A stretch of DNA of 64,000 bases from Pseudoxanthomonas beigongshangi (GCF_016820515.1 NZ_JADHDV010000005.1:149340-213339); one strand, 5' to 3'; positions 26,175 through 36,148 are shown, counted from the stretch's first letter. Made by a program: numbers and translations. The notes: generated from the sequence alone by a model not told the origin.

Positions 26175-27422
26175 ATGCATCGCAATGACGACGTTCTGGT
26201 CCTGGGAGCCGGCGCGATCGGGCTGTCCACCGCGCTGGCCTTGCTGGAAGCCGGGCGGACGGTGCAGGTGCTGGAAGCGGGCGAGGTGGGCGCCGGTGCC
26301 TCGCACGGCAACTGCGGCACCATCACGCCCAGCCACGCGCCGCCGCTGGCCGCGCCGGGCGTGGTGCGGCAGGCGCTGCGCTGGATGCTGACGCCGGACG
26401 CGCCGCTGTACCTGAAACCGCGCGTGGATCCCGCGCTGTGGCGTTGGCTGCTGCGGTTCGCCGCGCGCTGCAATCCACGCGACTGGCGCGAGAGCACGCA
26501 CGCACGCGCGGCCATCCTCGATGATTCGCGCGCCCGCCTGGTGACCTGGGTCGAACGCTACGCGTTGCGCTGCGAGTTCCAGGAAGAAGGGCTGGACTAC
26601 GTGTTCCGCGATCCGCGTAATTTCGAGCGCTACGTGCGCGAATGTCAGGCGCTGCGGGAATTCGGCATCGACAGCGAAATCATTGCCGGCGCCGAGTACG
26701 AAGCCCGGGAACCGGCCATGCGCGAAGGCGTCGCCGGCGCGATCCGGTTCCCCGACGACGCCCGTCTGCGTCCGGATCGCTACGTCGCCGAACTCGCGCG
26801 CGCCGTGCGCGAACGTGGCGGGGTGATCGAAACAGGGTGCCGCGTGCTCGGTTTCGACGAGGCGCGCGACGGCGTGCGCGTGCACACCGCGCGCGGAACG
26901 CGGCAGTGCCGTGAAGCGGTGTTCGCGCTCGGCGCGTGGACGCCGGAATTCGCTCGCCGGCTCGGCCTGTCGATTCCCATCCAGCCAGGCAAGGGCTACT
27001 CGGTGACCTACAGCCGTCCGGAGCGGGTGCCTAAGCGCCCACTGGTGCTGAAAGACCGTTCGGTCTGCGTGACCGTCTGGGACAGCGGCTTCCGCCTCGG
27101 CAGCACGATGGAATTTTCCGGCTACGACGACCGCCTCAATGAAGTCCGGCTGGCCGCGCTGGAGCGCGGCGCGCGCGAGTTCCTGCGCAATCCGGTGGGC
27201 GAGGTGGTGCAGGAGCGCTGGTGCGGCTGGCGACCAATGACCTGGGACGATCTGCCGCTGCTGGGTCGGGTTCCCCGCCATGAACGGCTCTGGCTGGCCG
27301 CCGGCCACGGCATGCTCGGCATCAGCATGAGCGCCGCCACCGGCCAGTTGATGTCCGACCTGATCACCGGCCGGCCGCCGGCCATCGATCCCCTTCCTTA
27401 TCGACCGGAGCGTTTTTCATGA
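26175..27422 (+). CDS. FAD-dependent D-amino acid dehydrogenase-like oxidoreductase
   Basis: A 415-residue DadA-type flavoprotein. The dinucleotide-binding motif VLVLGAGAIGLSTALALLEA opens the protein and the typical C-terminal motif GHGMLGISMSAATGQLMSDL closes it, with CGWRPMTWDDLPLLG before that. It should oxidise a secondary or D-amino acid; the substrate is not clear. I chose the ATG at 26175 because it lies just before the FAD motif; ATGs at 26103 and 26148 extend it upstream without a better ribosome site. Its stop overlaps the glutathione reductase start (ATGA), so the two are coupled. Confidence 0.82.
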   Translation: MHRNDDVLVLGAGAIGLSTALALLEAGRTVQVLEAGEVGAGASHGNCGTITPSHAPPLAAPGVVRQALRWMLTPDAPLYLKPRVDPALWRWLLRFAARCNPRDWRESTHARAAILDDSRARLVTWVERYALRCEFQEEGLDYVFRDPRNFERYVRECQALREFGIDSEIIAGAEYEAREPAMREGVAGAIRFPDDARLRPDRYVAELARAVRERGGVIETGCRVLGFDEARDGVRVHTARGTRQCREAVFALGAWTPEFARRLGLSIPIQPGKGYSVTYSRPERVPKRPLVLKDRSVCVTVWDSGFRLGSTMEFSGYDDRLNEVRLAALERGAREFLRNPVGEVVQERWCGWRPMTWDDLPLLGRVPRHERLWLAAGHGMLGISMSAATGQLMSDLITGRPPAIDPLPYRPERFS

Positions 27423-28780
27423 AGCCGCAGACCGACTTCGACCTGATCGTGATAGGCGGTGGTTCCGGCGGGCTTGCCGGCGCTTTCCGCGCCGCGGCCC
27501 ATGGCGCGCGGGTGGCGTTGCTGGAACCGGCGGATCTGGGCGGCACCTGTGTCAACGTCGGCTGCGTGCCGAAGAAGGCGATGTGGCTGGCCGCCGACAC
27601 CGCCCAGCGCATCGCGCTGGCCGCGCAACTGGGATTCAAGCTGGAATCGCAGCCGCTCGACTGGCGCGAGTTCATCGTCCATCGCCAGCGCTACATCGCC
27701 GGCATCCATACCAGCTACCGCAAGCGGCTGGACGAAAGCGGCATCGTCTGGATGCCCTGTCGCGGCCAACTGGTCGACGCGCATACCGTGGAGAACAGCG
27801 ACGGCGCGCGACTGCGGGGCGAGCGCATCCTGCTCGCGACCGGCGGCCGCCCGCGCCGTCCGCCGGTGCCCGGCGCCGAACTGGGCCTGGTGTCCGACGA
27901 CTTCTTCCAGCTCTGCGATCCGCCGGCGCGGGTCGCGTTGATCGGCGGCGGCTACATCGCGGTGGAACTGGGCGGCGTGCTGCAGGCGCTGGGCAGCCAG
28001 GTGGAACTGTTCGTGCGTGGCCAGCGCCTGCTGGAGGGATTCGATCACGAGCTGGCCGCGGATCTGCTGGAGGACAATCGCCAGCATGGCCTGCGCGCGC
28101 ACTTCGGCCACGCGCTGGCGGAACTGCGGCCGGCCGGTGACGGCAAGGTAGTGCTGGTCGACGCGAACGGCGAACGCAGTGATCCCTTCGACAAGGTGTT
28201 CTTCGCCACCGGCCGAGTACCCAGCACCGCCAGCCTGGGCCTGGAGAATGCCGGCGTGGAAGTGGATGCGCGCGGTTACGTGCGGGTCGACGAATGGCAG
28301 GACACCACCATGGCGAACATCCACGCGGTGGGCGACGTGACCGCCGGACCCGCGCTGACGCCGGTGGCGATCGCCGCCGCGCGCCGGCTGATGGATCGCC
28401 TGTACGGTGGCAAGCCGGAGTCGCGGCTGGAGTTCCGCGATATCGCCACGGTGGTGTTTTCGCATCCGCCCATCGGCAAGGTCGGCATGACCGAGCAAGA
28501 GGCCCGGGCGAGCTTCGGTGACGCTGCCGTACGGGTCTACCGGGCACGCTTCCGCCCGATGCTGCATGCGCTGGCCGATTCGCCGCAGCGCAGCCTGTTC
28601 AAGCTGGTGTGCGTGGGCGAGGAAGAAAAGGTGGTCGGCCTGCATCTGCTGGGGGAGGGCGTCGACGAGATCCTGCAGGGCTTCGCGGTGGCGATCCGGC
28701 GCGGCATCACCCGGCGGGATCTGGAAGACACCGTGGCGATCCATCCGACCTCGGCCGAGGAAGTGGTGCTGCTGCGCTGA
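27419..28780 (+). CDS. gor: Glutathione-disulfide reductase
   Basis: A 453-residue class I pyridine nucleotide-disulfide oxidoreductase. FAD motif IGGGSGGLAGAFRAA, redox-active disulfide GGTCVNVGCVPKKAMW, NADPH-binding region VALIGGGYIAVELGGVLQAL and a C-terminal VAIHPTSAEEVV with the catalytic histidine are all present. It keeps glutathione reduced using NADPH. In the xanthomonad type the C-terminus is short, as here. It overlaps the upstream oxidoreductase by 4 bases. Confidence 0.92.
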   Translation: MKPQTDFDLIVIGGGSGGLAGAFRAAAHGARVALLEPADLGGTCVNVGCVPKKAMWLAADTAQRIALAAQLGFKLESQPLDWREFIVHRQRYIAGIHTSYRKRLDESGIVWMPCRGQLVDAHTVENSDGARLRGERILLATGGRPRRPPVPGAELGLVSDDFFQLCDPPARVALIGGGYIAVELGGVLQALGSQVELFVRGQRLLEGFDHELAADLLEDNRQHGLRAHFGHALAELRPAGDGKVVLVDANGERSDPFDKVFFATGRVPSTASLGLENAGVEVDARGYVRVDEWQDTTMANIHAVGDVTAGPALTPVAIAAARRLMDRLYGGKPESRLEFRDIATVVFSHPPIGKVGMTEQEARASFGDAAVRVYRARFRPMLHALADSPQRSLFKLVCVGEEEKVVGLHLLGEGVDEILQGFAVAIRRGITRRDLEDTVAIHPTSAEEVVLLR

Positions 28781-28903
28781 AGGGTCCATCGGGTCGAAGT
28801 CGCCGATCCGACCGGCGGCGGGCCGTGCCGACAGTTGGGTGACCTCCGGCACCTGAGAGGTGCGGGTGCCGGCGCTATGGTGCGCCGACACAGGAGAGCC
28901 GCC

Positions 28904-30370
28904 ATGCACCAGGACGTTTCCGTCACCGCCGCAACGCCCGGGCAAGCCGGTGCCGCGCTGGAGCCCGTCGATGCCGGCGAACGCATCGCCGCCCTCGACA
29001 TCATTCGCGGCTTCGCCCTGATCGGCATCTTCCTGATGAACATCGAGTGGTTCACCCGCCCGATCAGCGAACTGGGCCGGGGCATCGACCCGTCGCTGCA
29101 CGGCATCAATTACGCGGTGAGCTGGCTGGTGTACGTATTCGTGCAGGGCAAGTTCTGGACTTTGTTCTCGCTGCTGTTCGGCATCGGCTTCGCGGTGATG
29201 CTCGGGCGCGCGGAGACGCGCGGACGCCCGTTCCTGGCGCCGTACCTGCGCCGCATCCTGGGCCTGCTGCTGTTCGGCAGCGCGCATTTCGTCCTGATCT
29301 GGACTGGCGACATCCTGCACAACTACGCCATCACCGCGTTGGCGCTGCTGCTGGTGGTCACCCGCAACTGGAAGCTCTGGCTGGGCCTGCTGGTGTCCTT
29401 CGCGGTGATGGCGGTGGCGTTGAAGTCCGACGCCGTGGTCGGGGCGCTGATACTGCTGGTGCTGGTCGGCGTGATGATGTTCTTCCTGCATCGCGGCAGC
29501 GTGGCGCGCTACTGGAAGTGGGGCGTGACCCTGTACTCGCTGATGTTCGTGCTGGGCTTGATCGGCGCCGGCGTGACCGCGGTGTATCCGCAGATCCGCT
29601 CCCCGGAAACCGCCGAGCAGGCGGCCAAGCGCCAGGAACGCCTGGCCGAGCGCGCGAAGGAACGGGTCGAGGAAATCCGCATCGACAGCCGCGGCAGCTA
29701 CGCCGAGGCGGTCCGCTACCGTGCCGACAAGTTCGCCGAGGACATGCCGCAGGCCGCCGGACTGAGTTTCATGGCGCTGCCGATGTTCATGATCGGATTC
29801 TGGTTCGTCCGTTCCGGCGTGGTTGCGCGGTTGCGCGAACACGCGGCACTGTTCCGGCGGCTGGCGGCGTGGACCCTGCCGATCGGCATGGCGATCACCC
29901 TGCTGAGCGTGTGGCTGGTGCCGAGCTTCCCCGGCGACGGCCTGGGCGGGCGCGATCCGGCGCGGATGGCCGCGATGTCGCTGTTCCAGCTCGGCGCGCT
30001 GCTGCTATGCCTGGGCTACTTCTCGGGCATGGTCCTGCTGCTGGGCACGCGCGCCGCCCGCTGGCTGGCGCCGCTGGGCTTCGCGGGCCGGATGGCGCTG
30101 ACCAACTACATCGGCGCATCGATGATCAGCACGTTGTTCTTCTTCGGCTATGGCCTGGGTTACTGGGGGCAGTTGTCCCGCCCCGGCCAGATGGCGTTCG
30201 TGGCGGTGGTGTTCGCCCTGCAGGTCGCCTTCAGCTGGCTGTGGCTGCGCCATTTCCGCTACGGACCGCTGGAATGGGCGTGGCGCGCGCTGACCTATTG
30301 GCACCTGCCCCCCATGCGCCGGAGGCCGGATGTCGCGGCGGCGACGGATGGAACGGTGCATCCGGCCTGA
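28904..30370 (+). CDS. DUF418 membrane protein, second paralogue
   Basis: A 488-residue polytopic membrane protein with the family motif RIAALDIIRGFALIGIFLMN near the N-terminus and the C-terminal signature YGPLEWAWRALTYW. A charged helical insert (QAAKRQERLAERAKERVEEI) between membrane segments distinguishes it from the paralogue at 22921. The ATG at 28904 has AGGAG 7 bases upstream. It follows gor by 123 bases and may have its own promoter. Function unknown. Confidence 0.88.
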   Translation: MHQDVSVTAATPGQAGAALEPVDAGERIAALDIIRGFALIGIFLMNIEWFTRPISELGRGIDPSLHGINYAVSWLVYVFVQGKFWTLFSLLFGIGFAVMLGRAETRGRPFLAPYLRRILGLLLFGSAHFVLIWTGDILHNYAITALALLLVVTRNWKLWLGLLVSFAVMAVALKSDAVVGALILLVLVGVMMFFLHRGSVARYWKWGVTLYSLMFVLGLIGAGVTAVYPQIRSPETAEQAAKRQERLAERAKERVEEIRIDSRGSYAEAVRYRADKFAEDMPQAAGLSFMALPMFMIGFWFVRSGVVARLREHAALFRRLAAWTLPIGMAITLLSVWLVPSFPGDGLGGRDPARMAAMSLFQLGALLLCLGYFSGMVLLLGTRAARWLAPLGFAGRMALTNYIGASMISTLFFFGYGLGYWGQLSRPGQMAFVAVVFALQVAFSWLWLRHFRYGPLEWAWRALTYWHLPPMRRRPDVAAATDGTVHPA

Positions 30371-30481
30371 GCCGACCGGCCTGGTCAAATCGCGCCGGGT
30401 TTAGAATGCGCGCATGGTTGAGCGCATTTCCCCCCACGCGTCACGCCTTCCTTGCTTCCGCGCCGCCGCGCCCGCTCTCCG

Positions 30482-31462
30482 ATGAGCAGGGTCGGGCAGG
30501 ACGACGAGGCACAGCAGGACGAATCCGCCAGCGCGGTACTGGATCCGGAGGCGGCGCCTTCCGGCGCCGCCGCGCCGCGCCCGCTGCTGGGTGGGTTCGC
30601 GCTGGCCGCGTTGGGCGCCATCGCCTTTTCCGGCAAGGCCATCATCGTCAAACTCGGCTACCGGCACGGCGTGGATGCGATCACGCTGCTGGCGCTGCGC
30701 ATGCTGGTCGCGCTTCCGTTCTTCCTGCTGATGGGGGCCTGGGCCGCGCGCCGCGCCGAACCGCTGGCGCGGGGTGACGGGCTGAAGATCATCGGCCTGG
30801 GTTTCTTCGGCTATTACCTCGCCAGTTTCCTCGACTTCGCCGGGCTGGCCTACATCACCGCCACCCTGGAACGGCTGATCCTGTACCTCACCCCGACCCT
30901 GGTACTGGCGATCGGCCTGCTGGTGTTCCGTCGCCGCGCCAGCCGCGCGCAACTGGTGGCGCTGGTGATCAGCTATGCGGGCGTAGTGCTGGCGTTCGGC
31001 CACGACTGGTCGCTGGGCGGTGGCAACATCGCGCTGGGCAGCCTGCTGGTGTTCGGCAGCGCGCTGGCCTATGCGATCTATCTGGTCGGCAGTGGCGAGA
31101 TGGTGCGCCGGGTCGGCGCGGTGCGCCTGACCGCCTACGCCAGCAGCGTGGCCAGCGTGCTGTGCATCGGCCAGTTCCTGCTGCTGCGGCCGCCGGCGGA
31201 TCTGCTGGCGGTACCGGCGACGGTGTGGTGGCTTTCGCTGCTCAACGGCACCGTCTGCACGGTGCTGCCGGTACTGATGGTGATGATGGCGGTATCGCGC
31301 ATCGGTTCGGCGCTGGCCGCGCAGATCGGCATGATCGGTCCGGTCTCGACCATTGTCCTGAGCCTGTTGCTGCTGGGCGAGCCGATGGGGCCGTGGCAGG
31401 TCGCCGGCACCGTGCTGGTGATGTCCGGCGTGTTCGTGGTCTCGCGGCAGAAGGCCGCATGA
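30482..31462 (+). CDS. EamA/DMT family transporter
   Basis: A 326-residue inner membrane protein with about ten hydrophobic segments and two EamA repeats (first near residues 45-175, second near 190-322). ALGAIAFSGKAIIVKLGYRH, ERLILYLTPTLVLAIGL and the closing SLLLLGEPMGPWQVAGTVLV are typical of drug/metabolite exporters. Substrate unknown. A 40-residue hydrophilic N-terminus rich in D/E/Q precedes the first helix. The ATG at 30482 was chosen over an upstream TTG (30452). Confidence 0.85.
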   Translation: MSRVGQDDEAQQDESASAVLDPEAAPSGAAAPRPLLGGFALAALGAIAFSGKAIIVKLGYRHGVDAITLLALRMLVALPFFLLMGAWAARRAEPLARGDGLKIIGLGFFGYYLASFLDFAGLAYITATLERLILYLTPTLVLAIGLLVFRRRASRAQLVALVISYAGVVLAFGHDWSLGGGNIALGSLLVFGSALAYAIYLVGSGEMVRRVGAVRLTAYASSVASVLCIGQFLLLRPPADLLAVPATVWWLSLLNGTVCTVLPVLMVMMAVSRIGSALAAQIGMIGPVSTIVLSLLLLGEPMGPWQVAGTVLVMSGVFVVSRQKAA

Positions 31463-31522
31463 GGCGCGGATGCGGCCACGGCCTTCATCCTTCCGCCGGA
31501 CCGGCGCGGGCACAATGAACGC

Positions 31523-32950
31523 ATGAACGCCTCCGGCCCGCCGACACCCGACACCGCCCTTCGGCCGTTGCTGTGGCTGGTGGCGGCCGGGGTGTTCATG
31601 CAGATGCTGGACAGCACCATCGTCAACACGGCCCTGCCGGCGATGGCGCGTGATCTCGCGCAGTCGCCGCTGCGCATGCAGGCCGTGGTGGTCGCCTACG
31701 CACTGACCGTGGCGATGCTGATTCCGGCTTCGGGTTGGCTGGCGGATCATTTCGGCACCAAGCGGATCTTCATCGCCGCGGTGACCCTGTTCACCCTGGG
31801 CTCGCTGGCCTGCGCATTCTCGCAGAACCTGCCGCAACTGGTGGCCTCGCGCGTGCTGCAGGGCATTGGCGGGGCGATGTTGCTGCCGGTGGGACGATTG
31901 GCGGTGCTGCGCGCGGTGCCGCGCAAGGATTTCCTGGCGGCAATGAGCTTCGTCACCGTGCCGGGCCTGATCGGGCCACTGATCGGCCCCACGCTCGGCG
32001 GCTGGCTGGTGGAAGTCGCCTCCTGGCACTGGATCTTCCTGATCAACCTGCCACTGGGCGTGCTGGGCACCGTGGCGGCGCTGCGCTGGATGCCGGACCT
32101 GCGTGGTCCGCGGGTGCGTTTCGACGCGCTCGGCTACGTGCTGCTGGCATTCGGCATGGTGGCGGTGTCGCTGTCGCTGGACAGCCTGTCCGACCACGCC
32201 GGGAGCCGCGGCGCGATGGTGGTGCTGCTGGTGTTCGGACTGGCCGGGCTGGTGGCCTACTGGCTGCACGCCGCGCGCGCCCCGCGGCCACTGTTCCCGC
32301 TGGCGCTGTTCCGGGTGCCGAGCTTCAGCATCGGCCTGCTGGGCAACCTGTTCTCGCGCATGGGCAGCAGCGGCATGCCGTTCCTGATTCCGTTGATGCT
32401 GCAGGTCGGCCTGGGCTTCTCGCCGATGTCGGCGGGCATGCTGATGATCCCGGCCGCGCTGGCCGGCATGTTCTCCAAGCGCATCGTGGTGCCGCTGGTG
32501 CAGCGGTTGGGCTATCGCAAGGTGCTGGTCGGCAACACTGTGCTGGTGGGGCTGGCGATGGCCAGCTTCGCGCTGATATCGGCCGACCAGCCGCTGTGGC
32601 TGCACCTGCTGCATTTCGCCATCTTCGGCGCGGTCAACTCGCTGCAGTTCACCGCCATGAACACCCTGGCCCTGCGTGATCTCGACGGCGATCTGGCCAG
32701 CAGCGGCAACAGCCTGCTGTCGATGACAATGATGCTGGCGATGAGTATCGGCGTTGCGCTGGCGGGCAGCCTGCTGGGCGTGTTCGGCAATATCGTCCTG
32801 CATCCCCTGCAGGGCCAGGCACTGTCGGCCTTCCGCTGGACCTTCGTCTGCGTGGGTCTGATCACGATGGCGTCGGCGGCGATTTTCGCCCAGCTGCAAC
32901 CGACCCACCGCATCCCGCCATCCAGCGTGAAACGCGCCGACCCGGGCTGA
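31523..32950 (+). CDS. DHA2-type MFS multidrug efflux transporter
   Basis: A 475-residue transporter with about 14 membrane helices, of the EmrB/QacA group. The opening MQMLDSTIVNTALPAMARDL and the motif A loop GWLADHFGTKRIFI are diagnostic, and RVLQGIGGAMLLPVGR and PGLIGPLIGPTLGGWLVE follow. It should export hydrophobic compounds using the proton gradient. No EmrA-like membrane fusion gene is beside it. It ends 6 bases from the convergent ligase gene. Confidence 0.9.
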   Translation: MNASGPPTPDTALRPLLWLVAAGVFMQMLDSTIVNTALPAMARDLAQSPLRMQAVVVAYALTVAMLIPASGWLADHFGTKRIFIAAVTLFTLGSLACAFSQNLPQLVASRVLQGIGGAMLLPVGRLAVLRAVPRKDFLAAMSFVTVPGLIGPLIGPTLGGWLVEVASWHWIFLINLPLGVLGTVAALRWMPDLRGPRVRFDALGYVLLAFGMVAVSLSLDSLSDHAGSRGAMVVLLVFGLAGLVAYWLHAARAPRPLFPLALFRVPSFSIGLLGNLFSRMGSSGMPFLIPLMLQVGLGFSPMSAGMLMIPAALAGMFSKRIVVPLVQRLGYRKVLVGNTVLVGLAMASFALISADQPLWLHLLHFAIFGAVNSLQFTAMNTLALRDLDGDLASSGNSLLSMTMMLAMSIGVALAGSLLGVFGNIVLHPLQGQALSAFRWTFVCVGLITMASAAIFAQLQPTHRIPPSSVKRADPG

Positions 32951-32956
32951 GCCTCG

Positions 32957-34090
32957 TCAGGTCTCCGCCGTCGGCATGCTCGCGTCGGCCAACCAGTCCA
33001 CCACCGCCTGCAACGCGTCCAGCCGGCCTTCGCCGGCATTGCGACGATCGCGGTAGATCGCCAACTGCCGATGCGCGCTGGTGCCGTGCTGGAGGATCTT
33101 CCACAGTTGTTCGAACGCTTCTCCTGCCGCCAACGCGACGATGTCCTCTTCCAGTACCTGCTGCAGGTTGCGGAGCATTTCTCGCACCGGCACCAGTCGG
33201 CCGCTGGCCAGATCGATCAGGCCGGCGTCATAGCCGTGGCGCTGTGCCCGCCACAGGTTTTCCGCGATGATCGCCTGCACGCCGGCGTCCAGGCCGGCGT
33301 GCCGCTCCGGATGGTGTTCGAGGTGCCGGACCAGGCAGCGGAACAGCTGCGCCAGCGCCAGCGCGTCATCGGCATCGGTGCAGCAATCCGGCACCCGCAA
33401 CTCGAGGGTGGGAAAGCGCAGGGAAGGGCGGATCGCCCACCACAGGAAACTGGCGTCCTCGATGGTGCCGGATTGCACCATCCGCGCCACGTAACGGTCG
33501 TAGGCGGCCTGGTTGGCGAACAGCGGCGGCAGGCCGGTGCGCGGGATTTCCTGGTAGGCGGTCTGGCGGTAGCCCATCAACCCGGTGGGATGGCCCATCC
33601 AGAACGGCGAGGAGGTGCTGACCGCCAGCAGCAGCGGCATGAAGGGTTGCAGGCGCCGCAGCAGGTCGATGCGCGCGGAGGTGTCGGCCGGTTGCACGTG
33701 CACGTGCAGCCCGCAGACCAGATTGCGATGGCCCAGCATCTGCAGCTGCTCCATCACCCGGTCGTAGTGCGGCTTGTCGGTGCTGCGCTGATCGCGCCAC
33801 AGGCCCATGGGATGCGTGCCTGCGGCGAGGATGGCCAGGCCATGCTCGGCTGCGACGGCGCCAACCGTGCGGCGCAGGTGGTGAAGATCGCGTCGTGCCT
33901 CGTGCGGATCGTGGTGGACGTTGGTCTGCACCTCCACCTGGGTCTGCAGCAGCTCGCTGCCCACGCGATCGCCCAACGCCTCGTGGCAACGGTCGAAGAA
34001 CGCCCGCGGCATGTGCCGCAGGCGCCGACGATTGCGACGGACCAGGAAGTATTCCTCTTCGAGTCCGAAGGTGTAGGGATGTGATTGCAC
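32957..34090 (-). CDS. YbdK-type carboxylate-amine ligase (GCS2 family)
   Basis: A 377-residue enzyme of the glutamate-cysteine ligase 2 family. The N-terminus PYTFGLEEEYFLV has the ATP/metal-binding GxExE core, and CGLHVHV and ELRVPDCCTDADDALALA follow. Members show weak glutamate-cysteine ligase activity, but their main substrate is often unknown. The start is a GTG at 34090 with AGGAC upstream. It lies near gor, which is compatible with a thiol role but proves nothing. Confidence 0.83.
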   Translation of the reverse strand: MQSHPYTFGLEEEYFLVRRNRRRLRHMPRAFFDRCHEALGDRVGSELLQTQVEVQTNVHHDPHEARRDLHHLRRTVGAVAAEHGLAILAAGTHPMGLWRDQRSTDKPHYDRVMEQLQMLGHRNLVCGLHVHVQPADTSARIDLLRRLQPFMPLLLAVSTSSPFWMGHPTGLMGYRQTAYQEIPRTGLPPLFANQAAYDRYVARMVQSGTIEDASFLWWAIRPSLRFPTLELRVPDCCTDADDALALAQLFRCLVRHLEHHPERHAGLDAGVQAIIAENLWRAQRHGYDAGLIDLASGRLVPVREMLRNLQQVLEEDIVALAAGEAFEQLWKILQHGTSAHRQLAIYRDRRNAGEGRLDALQAVVDWLADASMPTAET

Positions 34091-34154
34091 GCGTGGCCTG
34101 TCCTGGAAGGAGCAGGTCGTTTATCGCATTGCCGGGGTAAACGTATTGTTCAGG

Positions 34155-34183
34155 GCCGCGTCGCCGATGACGGCGACGCGGCG
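34155..34183 (-). terminator. Hairpin after the S9 peptidase gene
   Basis: A 12-bp stem GCCGCGTCGCCG / CGGCGACGCGGC with a short loop lies 12 bases past the stop codon. There is no T-run, so termination by this hairpin alone is uncertain. Confidence 0.5.
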
Positions 34184-34195
34184 TGAAGGCTCAGC

Positions 34196-36148
34196 TCACT
34201 TGCCCAGGTGCTTGGCCAGGAACACTTCCATGCGCCGGTACAACTCGGCGCGATTCTCCGGCTTGTAGAAACCATGGCCTTCGCCGCCGACGACCAGCGT
34301 TTCCACGGGAGTACCCTGTTTCTTGAACGCGTTTTCCAGCGCGTTGAACTGGTCCATCGGTACGCGCTGATCCAGGCGACCCTGCACCAGCATCACCGGG
34401 ATCTTGATCTTGTCGACATTGCGGGCGGGCGAGTTGGCGGCCAACGTGGCGGGATCGTCACCCAGGACGCGATCGAGGTAGCGGCGTCCGGATTTGGTGC
34501 CCTGGATATCGCCTTCCTTGTGCATGACCAGCAGATCATAGACGCCCACATACCCGATGGCGCACTTGTACAGTTCCGGATACCGGATCGGGTTCATCAA
34601 CGCGGCATAACCGCCGAAGCTGGCACCGTACGTGCAGATGCGATCGGGGTCGGCGAGCTTGTTGTCGATCGCCCAACGCACGCCGTCGGCGATGTCGTCC
34701 ATCATCTTGCCGCCCCATTCGCGGTAGCCCAGCTGCTCGAACGCTTCACCACGTCCACCCGAGCCACGAAAGTTGACCTGCAACACCGCATAGCCGCGAC
34801 TGGCTAGGAACTGCACGTCGTCGTCGAACGTCCAACTGTCGTACACGTCGTAAGGGCCGCCATGGGCCATGACAACCAGCGGCTGCGGACCCGTGGCGCC
34901 CACCTTGGCGGTGTAGAAGCCGAACAACTTCAGACCGTCCTTTGTCTTGAACTCGAAAGGCCGCATGGGGGCCATCTGCTCGGGCTTGATCCAGGCGCGC
35001 ACCTGGCTGATCATTTGGACCTTGCCTGCACTGCGGTCCAGTACGTAGTAGCTCCCCGGGTGCCGGTCCGACCAAGTAGTGAACAGAACTTTCTGGTTGT
35101 CGCGGCTGAAGTCGAGAATGCTGACCATCTGGCCGGGGAATGCCTTGAGCAGACCCGCATGCAGCTTGGCCCACTCGGAAGTGTTGTCCAGATAGCGGAT
35201 GGATGGCTTGTCCGAATCGAAGATGACACCGAAGGGGACGCCATCATGGCCGCCATACAACAGTCGGGTCACGGCTGCGTCGTCACGACCGATCAGCAGA
35301 TCGCGCGTGCCGCTGGTGAAGTCGACTTTATATAGTTGTGCGGGCTCGCGCTTATCGGAAATCAATGCGTATGCGGTGTTGTTGTCCTTGTCGAAAGTTA
35401 GGCCATACATCGTGTACCCGGCTAGGCTCTTCGGCACGGCTTGCCAGTCTCCTTCCGCAGCGGGGCGATAGTGGAGGACGGGTAAGTCGTTGGGGCTTCT
35501 GGTGATACGCAGGCGTGGCTTGCCATCCCGGTCGTAGTAGAAGTTGGCCGGTCGGGATGAACGCTCGATTTCCTGACGGCTGCCAGTCCGGGTATTGACT
35601 TTGTAGATAACGGTTGGAGATTCTTCGCCGCAGACGCTCGACCAACAGGTGAAATCCACCAGCACGCTGCCGGGTTCATTTTCCAGTATGTGGTCGATGT
35701 CGGCGAAGCCCTGGTCCTTGCGGCGACCTGTGCGGGCACCGTCGTCCTTGACGTAAGCAAACAGGGTTTCCTGGGTCTTGCCACGAACGTCCGATGAAAG
35801 CAGTTCGCCATAGCTGTAGGGGCGCGCGTGCAAAGCTTCCATCTTGGCGCGCGACACGACGATCTGGTCGTCATCACTCCATATGGGATCCGAGACGTGT
35901 TGCTGTGGGCCGAACCGCAGCACCTGCACGTTGCCACTGCCATCGAGAGGAACGATCTGCAGCTGCGTTTCCAGGCCATCTTCAGTGGGTACCGCCATGG
36001 CAACATATTTGCCACTGGGCGACAGTGATACGGCGCTTACGGTGCCGTGTCGGGCGAAATCTTCCACCGTGACTGATTGTGCAGACGCACTCGTTACCCA
36101 CAGGGCGCACACCAGTGCAGCCCACTTCAATCCATTTGATGCGTACAC
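34196..36148 (-). CDS. Secreted S9 family peptidase (acylaminoacyl/dipeptidyl peptidase-like)
   Basis: A 650-residue alpha/beta-hydrolase peptidase. A signal peptide precedes SVTVEDFARHGTVSAVSLSP, the start of a seven-blade propeller typical of S9 peptidases. The catalytic domain has YGASFGGYAA with Ser510, QGRLDQRVPM with Asp593 and GEGHGF with His625. The start is a GTG at 36148 with GGAGGA a few bases upstream; a longer GTG frame begins at 36193. The 5' half (about 35200-36100) is visibly richer in A and T, with codons such as CTA, TAT and AAA that neighbours avoid, so part of the gene may be of foreign origin. It is the second S9 enzyme in the window but is only distantly similar to the one at 213. 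Confidence 0.88.
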   Translation of the reverse strand: MYASNGLKWAALVCALWVTSASAQSVTVEDFARHGTVSAVSLSPSGKYVAMAVPTEDGLETQLQIVPLDGSGNVQVLRFGPQQHVSDPIWSDDDQIVVSRAKMEALHARPYSYGELLSSDVRGKTQETLFAYVKDDGARTGRRKDQGFADIDHILENEPGSVLVDFTCWSSVCGEESPTVIYKVNTRTGSRQEIERSSRPANFYYDRDGKPRLRITRSPNDLPVLHYRPAAEGDWQAVPKSLAGYTMYGLTFDKDNNTAYALISDKREPAQLYKVDFTSGTRDLLIGRDDAAVTRLLYGGHDGVPFGVIFDSDKPSIRYLDNTSEWAKLHAGLLKAFPGQMVSILDFSRDNQKVLFTTWSDRHPGSYYVLDRSAGKVQMISQVRAWIKPEQMAPMRPFEFKTKDGLKLFGFYTAKVGATGPQPLVVMAHGGPYDVYDSWTFDDDVQFLASRGYAVLQVNFRGSGGRGEAFEQLGYREWGGKMMDDIADGVRWAIDNKLADPDRICTYGASFGGYAALMNPIRYPELYKCAIGYVGVYDLLVMHKEGDIQGTKSGRRYLDRVLGDDPATLAANSPARNVDKIKIPVMLVQGRLDQRVPMDQFNALENAFKKQGTPVETLVVGGEGHGFYKPENRAELYRRMEVFLAKHLGK

